Below are positions 16,330 through 26,085 of a DNA stretch of 38,107 nt, in pieces. Position numbers and translations under genes: made by a program. The stretch lies in the NCBI GenBank assembly GCA_902785065.1, contig CACZXH010000016.1, positions 1 through 38,107 of the forward strand. Direction: 5' to 3'. Each line of letters opens with the position of its first letter. Positions within the stretch are counted from its first letter, which is position 1. This DNA is from an uncultured Bacteroidia bacterium (GTDB lineage: Bacteria; Bacteroidota; Bacteroidia; Bacteroidales; UBA932). Under the pieces are notes generated by a model, which was not told the origin of the DNA, searched no databases, and was given only the letters and a program-made list of their open reading frames with translations.

Positions 16330-18538
16330 TCCGGTCCTTGTACTTGGCGTACAGTTCCGCCGCCACGGCCTTGGCATCGCCCACCGGCTGCGCCGGGAAC
16401 GTGTGCAGGCACTCGTCCCACCACTGCTTCTCGAAGGTAGTCACATCGTCGCTGAAGGCGTTGTAATCGTCCTCGTCAAAGCTTCCGTCCTGATCCAGGG
16501 CGGCGTCCACCGCCGCGAAGAACTTCTCCCAGCGGACCTTGTAGAAGGTGCCGGTGAGGCCGTTCCACGTACGGGAGGCGTAGTCGTTCAGGAGCATGTC
16601 CTTGTCGCTCCAGGTAGTGATGAGGTTGCGGGCGTTGCGCTCGAAGTAAGTCTTCTCCGCATCGTCCTTGCCCCAGCTGCGGGCGTCGGAAATCCATTTG
16701 CCTACGAGGAAATAGCTGTGCGTACCGATGACTTTGTCGATGTCGCCGATGATCTCGAGCATCTCCGCGGAAACGGTCTTCATCGTCTCGCGGTCCTGCT
16801 CCGCCACGGCGGCCTCATACTGCTTCTTGAGGGCGTCGAACCGGTTCGCCAGCAGCTGCCGGGTCAGGTTCGCGAGGTCGAACGCATAGGCGCTGTTCTT
16901 CCCGTCCACCTCCAGCAGCAAGCCCAGGGCCTCACACAAGTGCTTGTTGTCATACAGCAGGCGTGCGTTGCCGTACCAGGTCTTGGTCCGGCCGATGGCG
17001 GGCCGCTGGTTCACGAACGACGCCTGTCCCGGCGTGCTGGAATCGACATACACGCTGTCGATGAGGATCTTCCAGGCCTCGCGGGCCTTCGGGTCCTCGA
17101 AGCCTGCGCGCTGGTCGGCGAGGAACTCGGTCCAGGCCGCCACATCCTTATGCTGCGGCAGCGTCCAGGCCTTCTCGAAGATGTACTCATAGACATACGG
17201 GTTGCAGTCGAAGCCTTCCAGGGTGGCGCCCACGCCGCTCATGTTGGGGCCTCCGTTCACGAGGGCGTTCTCGATCTTTTCGTTCAGGTCGTTGAACTTG
17301 CCCACGAGCGCGGTGTTGCCGCCGAAGTTCCCCAGGTAGCACCAGATATAGGGCACGCCGTAGAAACTGTCCGTCCGCTTCCACACCTCCTGCCGGTCGC
17401 AGAAGTAGTCCAGGAGGATCTGGCGCTCCTTCGGGAAGGAGGTCAGATAGGCCTCTACGCGATCCTCGGTCCAGTATTTCCGTTCGTTGTAGAAGAGCCA
17501 GCCCATCTGCAGCCAGATGGCGTCCGGATCGGCCTTCTCCAGGGACTCGTACACCTGCCGGCTGACGCGGCCCAGGTACTCGGGCTCCCAGCTGGGCGGC
17601 GTGAGTTCGTTGAAAATGTCGATGCCGTAGACATGGTCAGTCCCGTAGATCTCGGTCTCCTTCTCGACGAACTTCTTCTGGATCTCCGTGAACAGGTCGC
17701 TCATCGGGTCCAGGAAAGAGCAGGCGTATTCCGGCTGGTAGCCGGACCAGTCCTCGTTCTTGGTGACGGGCGCATCCGGATACAGGCGGGTCAGTTCCCG
17801 CGGCACATGGCCGGAGAAGGCCGGCAGGACGGGCTTCATGTTCAGTTCGCGTTCCCGGGCCGTAATCTGCTTCTGGAGTTCCAGCTGACCGTCCAGCCAG
17901 CTGTGGGGCAGCGGGCCGAACCAGCGGTCGATGTTCTGCATCCGGTGCCACGGCAGGTGCGCCGGACCGGTGAAATAGTTCCGCACTTCCTCGTCGGTGA
18001 GGCCCATCTCGGTCCAGATCTGGTACCAGATGGACTCCTGGCCGGTGATGGCGAGCGGCAGGTTGATGCCGTTCAGGGCCATCCAGTCGATGAAATGCTC
18101 CCAGTCGGCCCACTGCCACCAGGGCATCGTGTAGCCGTAGGTGCAGTAGTTCAGGAAGAAGCGGTTCTTGACGCGGGCCGAAGCCTCCACGGGCTCCGGA
18201 ACCGCCGGCAGTTTCTTCGGCAGGGTGAACGTGTCACCGAGCAGCCAGCCATACTCCACGTGGCAGTAGTACTTGAGATAGTGGTTCAAGCCCACGGCCA
18301 TGGAGTTCGCATCGTTGCCGATGACGGCGAGCTTTCCACCGCGCTGCTCCAGCCGGAAGAAGTCGCCCTCCCCTGCCGCCTTCTCAAAGACGAAATGGCG
18401 GGCCTGCTGCGCTCCTACGACACGCTCGGCCAACGCTTTCGCGGCCTCCACCTCCGGGTCCGCCGGACCCTTCGGAGTGCAGGCAGCCGCCGTGAAAAGG
18501 ACGGCGGCTGCTGCAATGAGATGATAGATCCGGCCCAT
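16322..18538 (-). CDS. GH89 alpha-N-acetylglucosaminidase, lipoprotein (GH89-A)
   Basis: Protein of 738 residues, full length for GH89 (NAGLU family). The signal ends FTAAAC (Cys20), so it is a lipoprotein. Domains: small N-terminal alpha/beta domain (about 30-115), catalytic barrel (about 125-460) with RFFLNYCTYGYTMPWW, NLPLAITGQE, HLPWHRM and NFGGNT, then an all-helical C-terminal domain. Candidate catalytic Glu residues are Glu311 (IFNELTPPSW) and Glu441 (ATLEGFDCNP), matching human NAGLU Glu316 and Glu446. It removes terminal alpha-linked GlcNAc, as in heparan-sulfate fragments or alpha-1,4-GlcNAc-capped mucin. Its ATG overlaps the stop of the upstream SusE-position gene (TAATG), so translation is coupled within the sus operon. 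Confidence 0.96.
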   Translation of the reverse strand: MGRIYHLIAAAAVLFTAAACTPKGPADPEVEAAKALAERVVGAQQARHFVFEKAAGEGDFFRLEQRGGKLAVIGNDANSMAVGLNHYLKYYCHVEYGWLLGDTFTLPKKLPAVPEPVEASARVKNRFFLNYCTYGYTMPWWQWADWEHFIDWMALNGINLPLAITGQESIWYQIWTEMGLTDEEVRNYFTGPAHLPWHRMQNIDRWFGPLPHSWLDGQLELQKQITARERELNMKPVLPAFSGHVPRELTRLYPDAPVTKNEDWSGYQPEYACSFLDPMSDLFTEIQKKFVEKETEIYGTDHVYGIDIFNELTPPSWEPEYLGRVSRQVYESLEKADPDAIWLQMGWLFYNERKYWTEDRVEAYLTSFPKERQILLDYFCDRQEVWKRTDSFYGVPYIWCYLGNFGGNTALVGKFNDLNEKIENALVNGGPNMSGVGATLEGFDCNPYVYEYIFEKAWTLPQHKDVAAWTEFLADQRAGFEDPKAREAWKILIDSVYVDSSTPGQASFVNQRPAIGRTKTWYGNARLLYDNKHLCEALGLLLEVDGKNSAYAFDLANLTRQLLANRFDALKKQYEAAVAEQDRETMKTVSAEMLEIIGDIDKVIGTHSYFLVGKWISDARSWGKDDAEKTYFERNARNLITTWSDKDMLLNDYASRTWNGLTGTFYKVRWEKFFAAVDAALDQDGSFDEDDYNAFSDDVTTFEKQWWDECLHTFPAQPVGDAKAVAAELYAKYKDRII

Positions 18539-19422
18539 TATTCAAGCGTGAACACATCCGGACGTCCCGGCGTACCGTAGGCCACCGAACCGTCCGCCGG
18601 GCTGCAAGCCGCGGAGTCGGACAGGTAGAAAGCCTTCTTGGCGGGATCGTAATGCGGCTGCGGGTAAGGGCAGGTCTTGTAGTAGTTGTCGATGAAGGCA
18701 CGCCACTCGGCGCTTCCCTCCTGGTGGTCGGGGCCGCCGAACATGCAGGCGATGGCGCCCTGATCGGCGATGCACCAGTCTTCGCAGCCCATGAACTGGA
18801 ACGGGACATAGACCTGGTTGGTCTTGGTGTTCCAGTAGAACACGTAGTTCTGGACCGGATAGCCGGCGCCGGAATCGTGGCCCCAGCAATCCGGGAGGTA
18901 GCACTGGAGCACGTCCTCTGCGAATTCGCGGGCATACATGTCCTTATCCTCCTGTTCGCCCCACCAGTCCTCGACGATGGTTCCCGCACCGTACTTGTAG
19001 TAGGAAGTGGGCTTTTCAATCGTCAAGGTCGCATTCTGGAAACCGTAGAGGGACGTATAGTCCTTGATGGCAAGCGCGACTTGGTACAACTGGTTGAAAC
19101 TCAGCTTGGAAGGGTCGTAGGTCACTGCCAGGGTGCCCATCCGGTCCCCGTCCTTGATGACAACTTCGCCCGGAACCGTGAACTCGGAGGCGCCGGTGGC
19201 GGTCACCTGGACCGTGAGGTCGCCCTGTGTGCCCAGGCGCACCACAGGCACCTCGACGACCGGATTCGACGTCAGATTGTAGTTGAACTCCTGCTTGAAG
19301 AAGAACCCTTCGGTGCTGGACCCGGCAGAAGCGGCTCCGTCCGGACCAGCGCTCTTCCCGCACGCGGCAACGGTTGCCAGGGCGGAGAGCAGGATCAGTT
19401 TTGCTATCGTTTTCATGGTCAT
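18538..19422 (-). CDS. SusE-position surface glycan-binding lipoprotein (candidate)
   Basis: Protein of 294 residues from the ATG at 19422, giving a lipoprotein signal ending ATVAAC. The mature N-terminal part (about 40-145) follows a Calx-beta-like pattern seen in Bacteroidota surface lipoproteins: VPVVRLGTQGDLTVQVTATG, FTVPGEVVIKDGDRMGTLAVTYD, FNQLYQVALAIKD. The C-terminal part is rich in Trp/Tyr (DWWGEQED, FYWNTKTNQVYVPFQFMG), as would suit carbohydrate binding, but I do not recognise that domain. It follows susD after 14 nt and overlaps the GH89 start. By position it should be the surface glycan-binding protein of this locus. Confidence 0.8.
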   Translation of the reverse strand: MTMKTIAKLILLSALATVAACGKSAGPDGAASAGSSTEGFFFKQEFNYNLTSNPVVEVPVVRLGTQGDLTVQVTATGASEFTVPGEVVIKDGDRMGTLAVTYDPSKLSFNQLYQVALAIKDYTSLYGFQNATLTIEKPTSYYKYGAGTIVEDWWGEQEDKDMYAREFAEDVLQCYLPDCWGHDSGAGYPVQNYVFYWNTKTNQVYVPFQFMGCEDWCIADQGAIACMFGGPDHQEGSAEWRAFIDNYYKTCPYPQPHYDPAKKAFYLSDSAACSPADGSVAYGTPGRPDVFTLE

Positions 19423-19436
19423 TTCGTTTTTCTCGG

Positions 19437-21335
19437 TTAATACTTCATGCCTTCCGTATTGATTTCGCAACCATAGTACGGACGGAAATCGTCGTTACCG
19501 GCCCACACGTACAGGCTCGCCTGCGGCGTATGCGGGTTATTGTAGTCGAAGATGGCAGGGTTGGCATTCAGTTCGGCCTGGTTCCAACCCGGGGTCATGC
19601 CGGTGTAGGGGCCGTCTATGTCGAAGCCGTGCTGGTAGCGCTCCAGGTTCGTGCCCAGATAGGCGCGGTGGATACCCCGCTCCAGACGCTTGGCGTCGAA
19701 GTAAGGAACGCCCTCGCCCCAGAACTCGATTCCTTTCTGGAAGTACATCTCTTCGATGAAGGCGTCCAGGGTGGAAGCGTTGCAGGAATACGTGCTGTTA
19801 CGGGTCTTCACGATCTCCTCCAGGGCGGCCTTACCGGCACCCACGCTCTGCGAATGGGCCAGGGCCTCCGCCTTGATGAAGTACATCTCCTCCACACGCA
19901 TGCAAGGATAATCCGTGGCGCCGCCGGTCGTATAGACGTTGTAGGCCCCATTGTGCGGGCGGAACTTGATGTTCACATACAGCCAGGGCCATCCCTGGAA
20001 ACCGTAGTACTTGTTGATGCGGGAGCGGATCCAGGACGGGCTGGACGTGAGCCGGTAGCTGTGGGTGCCGGTTCCGTCATAGTCGTCGGACCAATCTTCC
20101 TGGACGTTGCTGGAATTGCTTCCCTTCGCCCACTTGTTGTTGATCAGGTTGCCGGAGGCATCCTTCTCCACCAGGTATTTCCCGCCGGGGACCTGGTTAG
20201 TGGACTCGTAGAAGAACTCCGGAGCCAGCCAGGACTTCTTGCGCCAGTCGTTGTCAGAGAGACGCTCGTACCAGTTACGGGCCAGGGAACGGCCCACGCG
20301 CCAGCCGTATACGGAGAAGTCGGTTTCCGTGCCCATGATCATGGCGAACACGAAGGACTCTGTGGAGGCAGCCGCCGTATTGGACTCGGAAATGGTCGTA
20401 GAGAGCATCCAGGAATTCTGGGAATTCCGGTTATTGAAGCCGTTCACCGGATCCGTCCACTGGTCCTCGGTCAGCGGGGTACAGCCGGAAGTGGTGATGG
20501 CCTTGTCGGCATAGCTCGCCGCCTTCGTCCAGTAATCGGCCTCATCCTTGTAGGTCGCCGCGGTCTTCACGCGGGAGGCGAGGTTGAGGTAAGCACGGGC
20601 GTAGAGACCATACACGACGCCCAGGTCGGGCTGGACCTTGTCCGTCCGGACAAAACCGTCCAGCAGACCCTCTGCCTTGCCCAGGTCGGAGAGAATGAGG
20701 TCATACACTTCGTCCACCTTCGCGCGAGGATTGTTGGAAAGCTGTTCGGCCGGGGTCTCGTCCGTCACGATCGGAACACCCAGGTTCACGAGGGCGTCCG
20801 GACCGAGCTTGGGATCCACCCACTTGTACCGGGTGTCGGTCGGTTTCTTCCATTCCATGATCTGGACGAGGTCCAGGTAGTAGAGGGCCCGGTAGGCGTA
20901 GCACTGGCCCAGGATGGCCTTCTTTCCCGCATCCAGGTTCTCCTGCGGGGCAAGGATGCCGATGATGTCGTTCACATTCTTGATGTACGCATAGTACAGG
21001 TAGGACGGATACAGGCCGCGGTTGGAGCCGGTGGCCGCGATGTTCAGCTGCGCATAGGCGCCCATCGTGTTGTAGCCGTTGGCGCCGGAACAGACCATCT
21101 GGGAGGTCGTATGCTCCAGCATCACCCGCATTCCGCCATAGGAGATCATCTCCAGGCCGCCGTCTGAATTCTTGTAGCCGGCCATCGTGGTGTAGATGGC
21201 GTTGACCATACCGTCCAGGGCGGATTCGGACTGGCCGATCTGGTCGGCCAACACGTACGTGGTCGGATAGGTTTCCTTGATGCATCCGGAGAAGACGAGG
21301 AGCGCTGCAGTCAGCGCGATATACATTTTCTTCAT
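19437..21335 (-). CDS. SusD/RagB-family glycan-binding lipoprotein
   Basis: Protein of 632 residues with a lipoprotein signal ending FSGC (Cys18). Family marks include an N-terminal TPR-like helical region (NVNDIIGILAP, GQCYAYRALYYLDLVQIME, NLGVPIVTD), the middle ALYGLYARAYLNLA-like helix (VVYGLYARAYLNLAS), and the C-terminal segments YPCMRVEEMYFIKAEALAHS and FIEEMYFQKGIEFWGEGVPYFDAKRLERG. SusD proteins lie on the outside of the outer membrane as a lid over the SusC channel and capture glycans. It follows susC after 20 nt. Its partner and the GH89 enzymes suggest an alpha-GlcNAc-containing ligand. Confidence 0.97.
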   Translation of the reverse strand: MKKMYIALTAALLVFSGCIKETYPTTYVLADQIGQSESALDGMVNAIYTTMAGYKNSDGGLEMISYGGMRVMLEHTTSQMVCSGANGYNTMGAYAQLNIAATGSNRGLYPSYLYYAYIKNVNDIIGILAPQENLDAGKKAILGQCYAYRALYYLDLVQIMEWKKPTDTRYKWVDPKLGPDALVNLGVPIVTDETPAEQLSNNPRAKVDEVYDLILSDLGKAEGLLDGFVRTDKVQPDLGVVYGLYARAYLNLASRVKTAATYKDEADYWTKAASYADKAITTSGCTPLTEDQWTDPVNGFNNRNSQNSWMLSTTISESNTAAASTESFVFAMIMGTETDFSVYGWRVGRSLARNWYERLSDNDWRKKSWLAPEFFYESTNQVPGGKYLVEKDASGNLINNKWAKGSNSSNVQEDWSDDYDGTGTHSYRLTSSPSWIRSRINKYYGFQGWPWLYVNIKFRPHNGAYNVYTTGGATDYPCMRVEEMYFIKAEALAHSQSVGAGKAALEEIVKTRNSTYSCNASTLDAFIEEMYFQKGIEFWGEGVPYFDAKRLERGIHRAYLGTNLERYQHGFDIDGPYTGMTPGWNQAELNANPAIFDYNNPHTPQASLYVWAGNDDFRPYYGCEINTEGMKY

Positions 21336-21355
21336 GATACGTTCTCCTTTCTAAA

Positions 21356-24300
21356 TTAGAATACCAGGTTGACACCGCACGACAGGGTACGGATCGGGGA
21401 ATAGAGTTCCGGGTTGGTGTAACCGGCGATATTGTAGCGCGGGTCGAAGCCCTTGCGCATCGACAGGAATCCGAGATTCTCTCCGGAGAAGTACATCCGG
21501 ATGGTCTCGACGCCGATCTTGCGCGTGATCCTGGAAGGCAGGGTGTAACCGAAGTTCACGTTCTGCAGGTTCAGGTAGCTGGCATTGGTGATGAACCGGG
21601 AAGACAGGGCGTTCTGGCCGTAGGTCTCGTTGTCCTTGAAACGCGGCACGTCGGTGTCCCTGTTCGCCGGCGTCCAGGCCCGGTAGATATCCTTGTGCCA
21701 GTTCGTCGCCGTGGCGGCGCCCGTATGCATCAGGGAAGCATAGACATAGTCGCGGGCGAGACCGCCGATCTGGAAGTTCAGGTTCACGGACAGGTCGAAG
21801 CCGTAGAACTGCAAGGTGGTGCCGAAACCGCCGAACAGCGGCGCCATCGCATCGCCCAGGCGGTAATCGGTGGCGTTGCTCGGATTGTTGGTCGTCGTAC
21901 GCTTGCCGGTCGCGTTTCCGTCGGCGTCCAGCTCGTCCATATAGTACAGGGCCTCGCCGGTCTCCTTGTCCACGCCGGCATACTCCGGATAGTACCAGGT
22001 ATAGAGCGGCAGGCCTTCGGCGACGAAGTACTTGTACTTGGAGACGAAGGAGCCGTCCAGGTTCACATAACCGTTGTACCCGTCCACCGTCGTCTTCTTG
22101 ATCTCATCCGGAAGCTTGAGGACCTTGTTCTTCACGAAGGAGAGGTTGAAGTTCGCGCTCCAGACGAAGTTGCGGTTCTGGACCAGCGTACCGTTCAGGT
22201 CGAGCTCGAGACCGCGGTTGCGCATGTCACCGAGGTTCGTGTAGTAGCTGGTGTAACCGGAGGACGGCGGGGTGTTCAGGGAGAACAGCATGTCGGAGGT
22301 CTTCCGGTAGAAGTAGTCCAGGGAGCCGTTCAGGCGGCCCTTGAAAAGTTCGAACTCGATACCGCCGTTGTAATTGGTGTTGGTTTCCCAGGTGATGTTC
22401 TCGCTGCCCTTCTGGCGCCACTGGAACGCCACGTGGTTGTCGCTGTTCACGAGGTTGTAGGAGTCGGCATACAGGTAGTTGCCGATGTTGTCGTTACCCT
22501 GGCTGCCCACGGAGAACTTCAGCTTGAGGGTGTTCACCCACGGAATGTGGAAGAAATCCTCCTTGGACACGATCCAGGCGCCGCCCACGGACCAGAAGTT
22601 ACCCCAGCGGTGCTTCTTGGAGAACCGGGAGGAGGCGTCGCGGCGGAAGGAGCCGGACAGGTAGTACTTGCCCGCATAGTTGTACAGCGCCCGGGCGAAA
22701 TAACCCTCGTTGTTGTACACGCTGGACTCGGAGGACGGGTCGGGATCCTTCTGCAGGACAGCGTCGATTTCCGTCACACCGTCGATGCCGAAGTTCTTGC
22801 CGGACATGCCCATATACTCGTACTTGTAGTTGTAGTACTCGTGGCCGAGCATCAGGTTGACGTCGTGGACCCCGTCGAAGACCTTCGCATAGTTCAGCAG
22901 CTGCTGGGTGTTGTAAGTAAATGTGCGGCTGGAGCTCTTGTACAGGTAGCCGTTGTCGTTGGAGGACGTGTAGTGGTCCACGAACGGGCTGGTGATGTAG
23001 GTGCCCCGGCGGTCATAGTCGTAGATGTTCACATTGAGCGTGAAGGTGAAATCCTGCAGGAACTTGAAGTCAGCGAAACCGCCCACGGTGAAAGCGTTGC
23101 CGTCCGTCGTGTTGTCATCGTATTTGTTGGAGAACACGGCGTTGCCGCCCACGCCGCCGGCACGGCTCAGGCCGTACTGCTGGGCGAAGTCGAACATGGG
23201 CTCACCCCACTTGTCGCGCATCACGCGACCGTTCGCATCCCGGAAGTACACCGGATAGATGGGGGCCTGGGACTGGATCACCGGCCAGATGGTGCCGGAA
23301 CCAATCACGCCTTCGGAGGTCTGGGACAAGTCGTAGTGCGTATAGCCGAAGTTGCCGCCCACCTTGAGCCAGGGCTTGGCCTGGTAGTCGGCCTTGATGC
23401 GGGCCGTGGTACGCTTCTGGAGGGAACCTTCCTGGATACCGTTGTTGCCCAGGTAGCCGAGGGAGGCGAAGTAGTTCACCTTGTCGGACTGGCCGGACAC
23501 GGAGACGTTGTACTCCTGGCGGAAGCCGTTCTGAAGGCCAATCCTCTCCCAGTCGTCCGGCTGGAGCCAGAAGGTCTTGCCGTCGCTCTCATAGAAGGCG
23601 CCGAGCGAGGCGTTCGGGTTCATCGAACCGCCCTTGAGGATGAAATCCTGGCCGGTCGGGACCGTGTACACCATATAACCCGGGCCGACGCCCGTGGAGG
23701 AGTCTGTCAGGCGGGAATTGGCGAGAGCGTGGGCCTGCTCGTCCGTGTAAGTGCGGTTACCATCGGCGTCCGTGAGGGTGGAGTAGTTGTTATAGAGCAT
23801 CTGATAGTAGAGCTCATAAAACTGCTGGGTGTTCACGGTCTCGTAGTGCGGCAGGCCGTTCTGGTTCAGGCCCCACTTGGCATCGAAGGAAACCTTGGCG
23901 TGGCCGCTCTGGCCGCGCTTGGTGGTGATCATGATGACGCCGTTCGCGCCGCGCGCGCCGTACAAGGCATTCGAGGCGGCGTCTTTGAGGACGGTCATCG
24001 ACTCGATATCCGCCGAGTTGATGAGGTTGATATCCCCGTCATAAGGCATGCCGTCCACGACGATGAGCGGTTCGGTGTCCGAGGAGATGGAGCCAACGCC
24101 ACGGATGGTGATCTGCGGAGAGGCACCCGGCTGGGAGGAAGAATTGGTGATCTGGACACCGGCCACGCGGCCTGCAAGAGCCTGGGCGGCGTTGGAGACC
24201 TGGGACTTGAGGAGGTCGTCAGACTTCATCACGCCCGCGGAGCCGGTGAAGGCTTCGCGCTTCATCTTACCGAAGGCGACGACCACGACGTCGTCCAGCA

Positions 24301-24592
24301 TCTCGGCATCCTCCTCGAGGATGATGGTAAGACGGGTCTGCCCGTCCACCGGGACCTGGCGGGTCACATAACCCACGCAGGAGACCTCCAGCGTTGCCGT
24401 CGCCGGGACGCTGATGGCAAAATTACCGTCCAGGTCGGTCACCACGCCATTGGTCGTGGAGCCCACCTGAAGGATTCCTGCTCCGACGATGGGCGCACCG
24501 GAAGGATCCTGGACCACGCCGCGCACCGCCGTCTGTCCCCAAGCCACCATACCGGCCGCCAGGAACAAGAGTGCTAGAAAGAATCTTTTCAT
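21356..24592 (-). CDS. SusC/RagA-family TonB-dependent receptor
   Basis: Protein of 1078 residues. Order of parts: signal peptide (to GQ at about 20), CarboxypepD_reg-like domain (about 21-95), a linker with the TonB-box-like DDVVVVAFG (about 99-107), plug domain (about 120-230) with ITIRGVGSISSDTEPLIVVDGMPYDG and the SusC signature LKDAASNALYGARGANGVIMITTKRG, then a 22-strand barrel ending SCGVNLVF. It imports oligosaccharides through the outer membrane using TonB energy, with the SusD lid. It is the first gene of the minus-strand operon susC-susD-susE-like-GH89. A 56-nt leader separates it from a TATATTTG box. Confidence 0.97.
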   Translation of the reverse strand: MKRFFLALLFLAAGMVAWGQTAVRGVVQDPSGAPIVGAGILQVGSTTNGVVTDLDGNFAISVPATATLEVSCVGYVTRQVPVDGQTRLTIILEEDAEMLDDVVVVAFGKMKREAFTGSAGVMKSDDLLKSQVSNAAQALAGRVAGVQITNSSSQPGASPQITIRGVGSISSDTEPLIVVDGMPYDGDINLINSADIESMTVLKDAASNALYGARGANGVIMITTKRGQSGHAKVSFDAKWGLNQNGLPHYETVNTQQFYELYYQMLYNNYSTLTDADGNRTYTDEQAHALANSRLTDSSTGVGPGYMVYTVPTGQDFILKGGSMNPNASLGAFYESDGKTFWLQPDDWERIGLQNGFRQEYNVSVSGQSDKVNYFASLGYLGNNGIQEGSLQKRTTARIKADYQAKPWLKVGGNFGYTHYDLSQTSEGVIGSGTIWPVIQSQAPIYPVYFRDANGRVMRDKWGEPMFDFAQQYGLSRAGGVGGNAVFSNKYDDNTTDGNAFTVGGFADFKFLQDFTFTLNVNIYDYDRRGTYITSPFVDHYTSSNDNGYLYKSSSRTFTYNTQQLLNYAKVFDGVHDVNLMLGHEYYNYKYEYMGMSGKNFGIDGVTEIDAVLQKDPDPSSESSVYNNEGYFARALYNYAGKYYLSGSFRRDASSRFSKKHRWGNFWSVGGAWIVSKEDFFHIPWVNTLKLKFSVGSQGNDNIGNYLYADSYNLVNSDNHVAFQWRQKGSENITWETNTNYNGGIEFELFKGRLNGSLDYFYRKTSDMLFSLNTPPSSGYTSYYTNLGDMRNRGLELDLNGTLVQNRNFVWSANFNLSFVKNKVLKLPDEIKKTTVDGYNGYVNLDGSFVSKYKYFVAEGLPLYTWYYPEYAGVDKETGEALYYMDELDADGNATGKRTTTNNPSNATDYRLGDAMAPLFGGFGTTLQFYGFDLSVNLNFQIGGLARDYVYASLMHTGAATATNWHKDIYRAWTPANRDTDVPRFKDNETYGQNALSSRFITNASYLNLQNVNFGYTLPSRITRKIGVETIRMYFSGENLGFLSMRKGFDPRYNIAGYTNPELYSPIRTLSCGVNLVF

Positions 24593-24648
24593 ACGGAAAA
24601 CAGTTAGAATAGAGTGTGTAAATGAGTTTTTTCAATATTTAGGCTTTA

Positions 24649-24656
24649 CAAATATA
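24649..24656 (-). promoter_or_regulatory. Bacteroidota -7 box TATATTTG upstream of susC
   Basis: Minus-strand TATATTTG ends 56 nt before the susC ATG at 24592. The AT-rich intergenic region (24593-24746) also carries the divergent box at 24720-24727, so both arms of the locus start here. No operator for a known regulator was recognised. Confidence 0.6.
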
Positions 24657-24719
24657 AGTATTTTATCAATAAAGTGTCCTTCCAACACCCAAATGCTTCA
24701 CAAAATGGACGAGAATCAC

Positions 24720-24727
24720 TATCTTTG
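24720..24727 (+). promoter_or_regulatory. Bacteroidota -7 box TATCTTTG
   Basis: TATCTTTG ends 19 nt before the ATG at 24747. It sets the start of the plus-strand arm (DUF3472 protein and second GH89) and argues against upstream in-frame starts. Confidence 0.6.
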
Positions 24728-24746
24728 GAAGACAGATCGGAAGATT

Positions 24747-26081
24747 ATGCATTGTTTATTCAAAACGCTGCTGCCCGTCCTCTTTCTCGCCGCAGCCTGC
24801 GGAAACCCCGCCGCCACGCCCTTCGAACCCGCCCCGGACGCCGTCGTCATCCCCTTCCAGGGCAATGTCTTCGTCACGGAAACCCCCGGTTCCTTCTATG
24901 GAGAGGCGCCCCGGATCATAGACACCCGCAACAGCCGCCTCCAGTCTTGGAACGATCCCGCGACCGTGCTTTCGCTGTATTTCCGCACGGAGGGGAAAGG
25001 AAACCTGCACCTGGCGTTCCAGGCCACGCAGCCGACCGGAACGGAGTCCAACGAATTCGCCTTCACCTGCAACGGGACCACCCGCAAGGTCCACGTGACC
25101 GCCCCCGGAACCTATGACATCGGAACCTTCGACGTGCCGGCGCCCGGCTATGTCCAGGTGGATATCCAAGGAAACGCCGCCAAGCCGGCGAGGGCGCAGT
25201 TCTATCGGATTCCTACCTTCTACGCGGACGGAACGGCCCTTTCGGGCGAACTGAACTTCACACCCGAAGACAAGGTCGATGACAGTTACTGGTACCGCCG
25301 CGGCCCCTCGGTGCATCTGTTCTACGATTTCCCTGAGGGCGACGCCGAATGGTTCTACAACGAAGCCACCGTTCCGGAGGAAGGATCCGTGCCGGCTACT
25401 TACTATATGCTCACCGGATTCAAGGAGGGCTATATGGGCATCCAGACCCATACGGACGGCCCCAACACCGTCCTCTTCTCTGTCTGGAGTCCCTATCAGA
25501 CCGACAACCCCGGCGCCATTCCGGAAGACATGCGTATCCAGACGCTCCGCAAGGGAGCGGGCGTAACGGCGCAGGACTTCGGCGGGGAGGGCTCCGGCGG
25601 CCAGAGCTTCATGGACTATCCTTGGAAGCCCGGCACGGCCTACGGGACCCTGGTCCATGTCCATCCCGACGGCAAGGGCAACACCGACTACACCGGCTAC
25701 TTCCGGGACGAGGAAGGGAATTGGCACCTGCTGGCCTCCTTCCGCCGCCCGCATACCGACACCTGGTATCAGGGCGCCTACTCCTTCCTGGAGTGCTTCG
25801 ACCCGAACACCAGCATCCACACCCGCTCCGTCCGTTTCGGCAACCAGTGGGTCCGCCTGAAGGACGGCACCTGGAAAGAAGTGACCGAGGCCCGGTTCTC
25901 CTGTGACAACACCGGCCGGACCGGCATGCGGGGAGACCTGTACGGCGCTTCCGACGGCGCCTTCTTTTTCCTGAAAAACTGCGGGTTCTTTGACGAAAAG
26001 ACGCCATACGGCACCCGCTTCACCCGCACCGGCGGCGGCACAGCACCGGACATTGACTTCGAATCCCTTGAAAACCTCTGA
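24747..26081 (+). CDS. DUF5077-DUF3472 lipoprotein
   Basis: Protein of 444 residues from the ATG at 24747, with a lipoprotein signal ending FLAAAC (Cys18). The N-terminal part (about 30-155) is DUF5077-like: VIPFQGNVFVTETPGSFYGEAPRIID, LYFRTEGKGNLHLAFQA. The C-terminal part (about 160-440) is DUF3472: YYMLTGFKEGYMGIQTH, VLFSVWSPYQTDNP, GGEGSGGQSFMDYPWKPGTAYGTLVHVHPDG and WHLLASFRRPHTDTW. These paired domains are frequent in Bacteroidota carbohydrate loci; the biochemical role is unknown, with glycan binding the best guess. It is 4 nt upstream of the second GH89 gene and clearly in one operon. Confidence 0.88.
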   Translation: MHCLFKTLLPVLFLAAACGNPAATPFEPAPDAVVIPFQGNVFVTETPGSFYGEAPRIIDTRNSRLQSWNDPATVLSLYFRTEGKGNLHLAFQATQPTGTESNEFAFTCNGTTRKVHVTAPGTYDIGTFDVPAPGYVQVDIQGNAAKPARAQFYRIPTFYADGTALSGELNFTPEDKVDDSYWYRRGPSVHLFYDFPEGDAEWFYNEATVPEEGSVPATYYMLTGFKEGYMGIQTHTDGPNTVLFSVWSPYQTDNPGAIPEDMRIQTLRKGAGVTAQDFGGEGSGGQSFMDYPWKPGTAYGTLVHVHPDGKGNTDYTGYFRDEEGNWHLLASFRRPHTDTWYQGAYSFLECFDPNTSIHTRSVRFGNQWVRLKDGTWKEVTEARFSCDNTGRTGMRGDLYGASDGAFFFLKNCGFFDEKTPYGTRFTRTGGGTAPDIDFESLENL

Positions 26082-26085
26082 TCCT

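Noticed and set aside
16403-18580. Long plus-strand open frame opposite GH89-A
   Set aside because: It is the antisense of a full GH89 gene with all motifs; the antisense protein shows no domain, signal or promoter.
21695-24577. 960-residue plus-strand open frame opposite susC
   Set aside because: It is Val/Gly/His-rich with no family pattern, and susC on the other strand is unmistakable.
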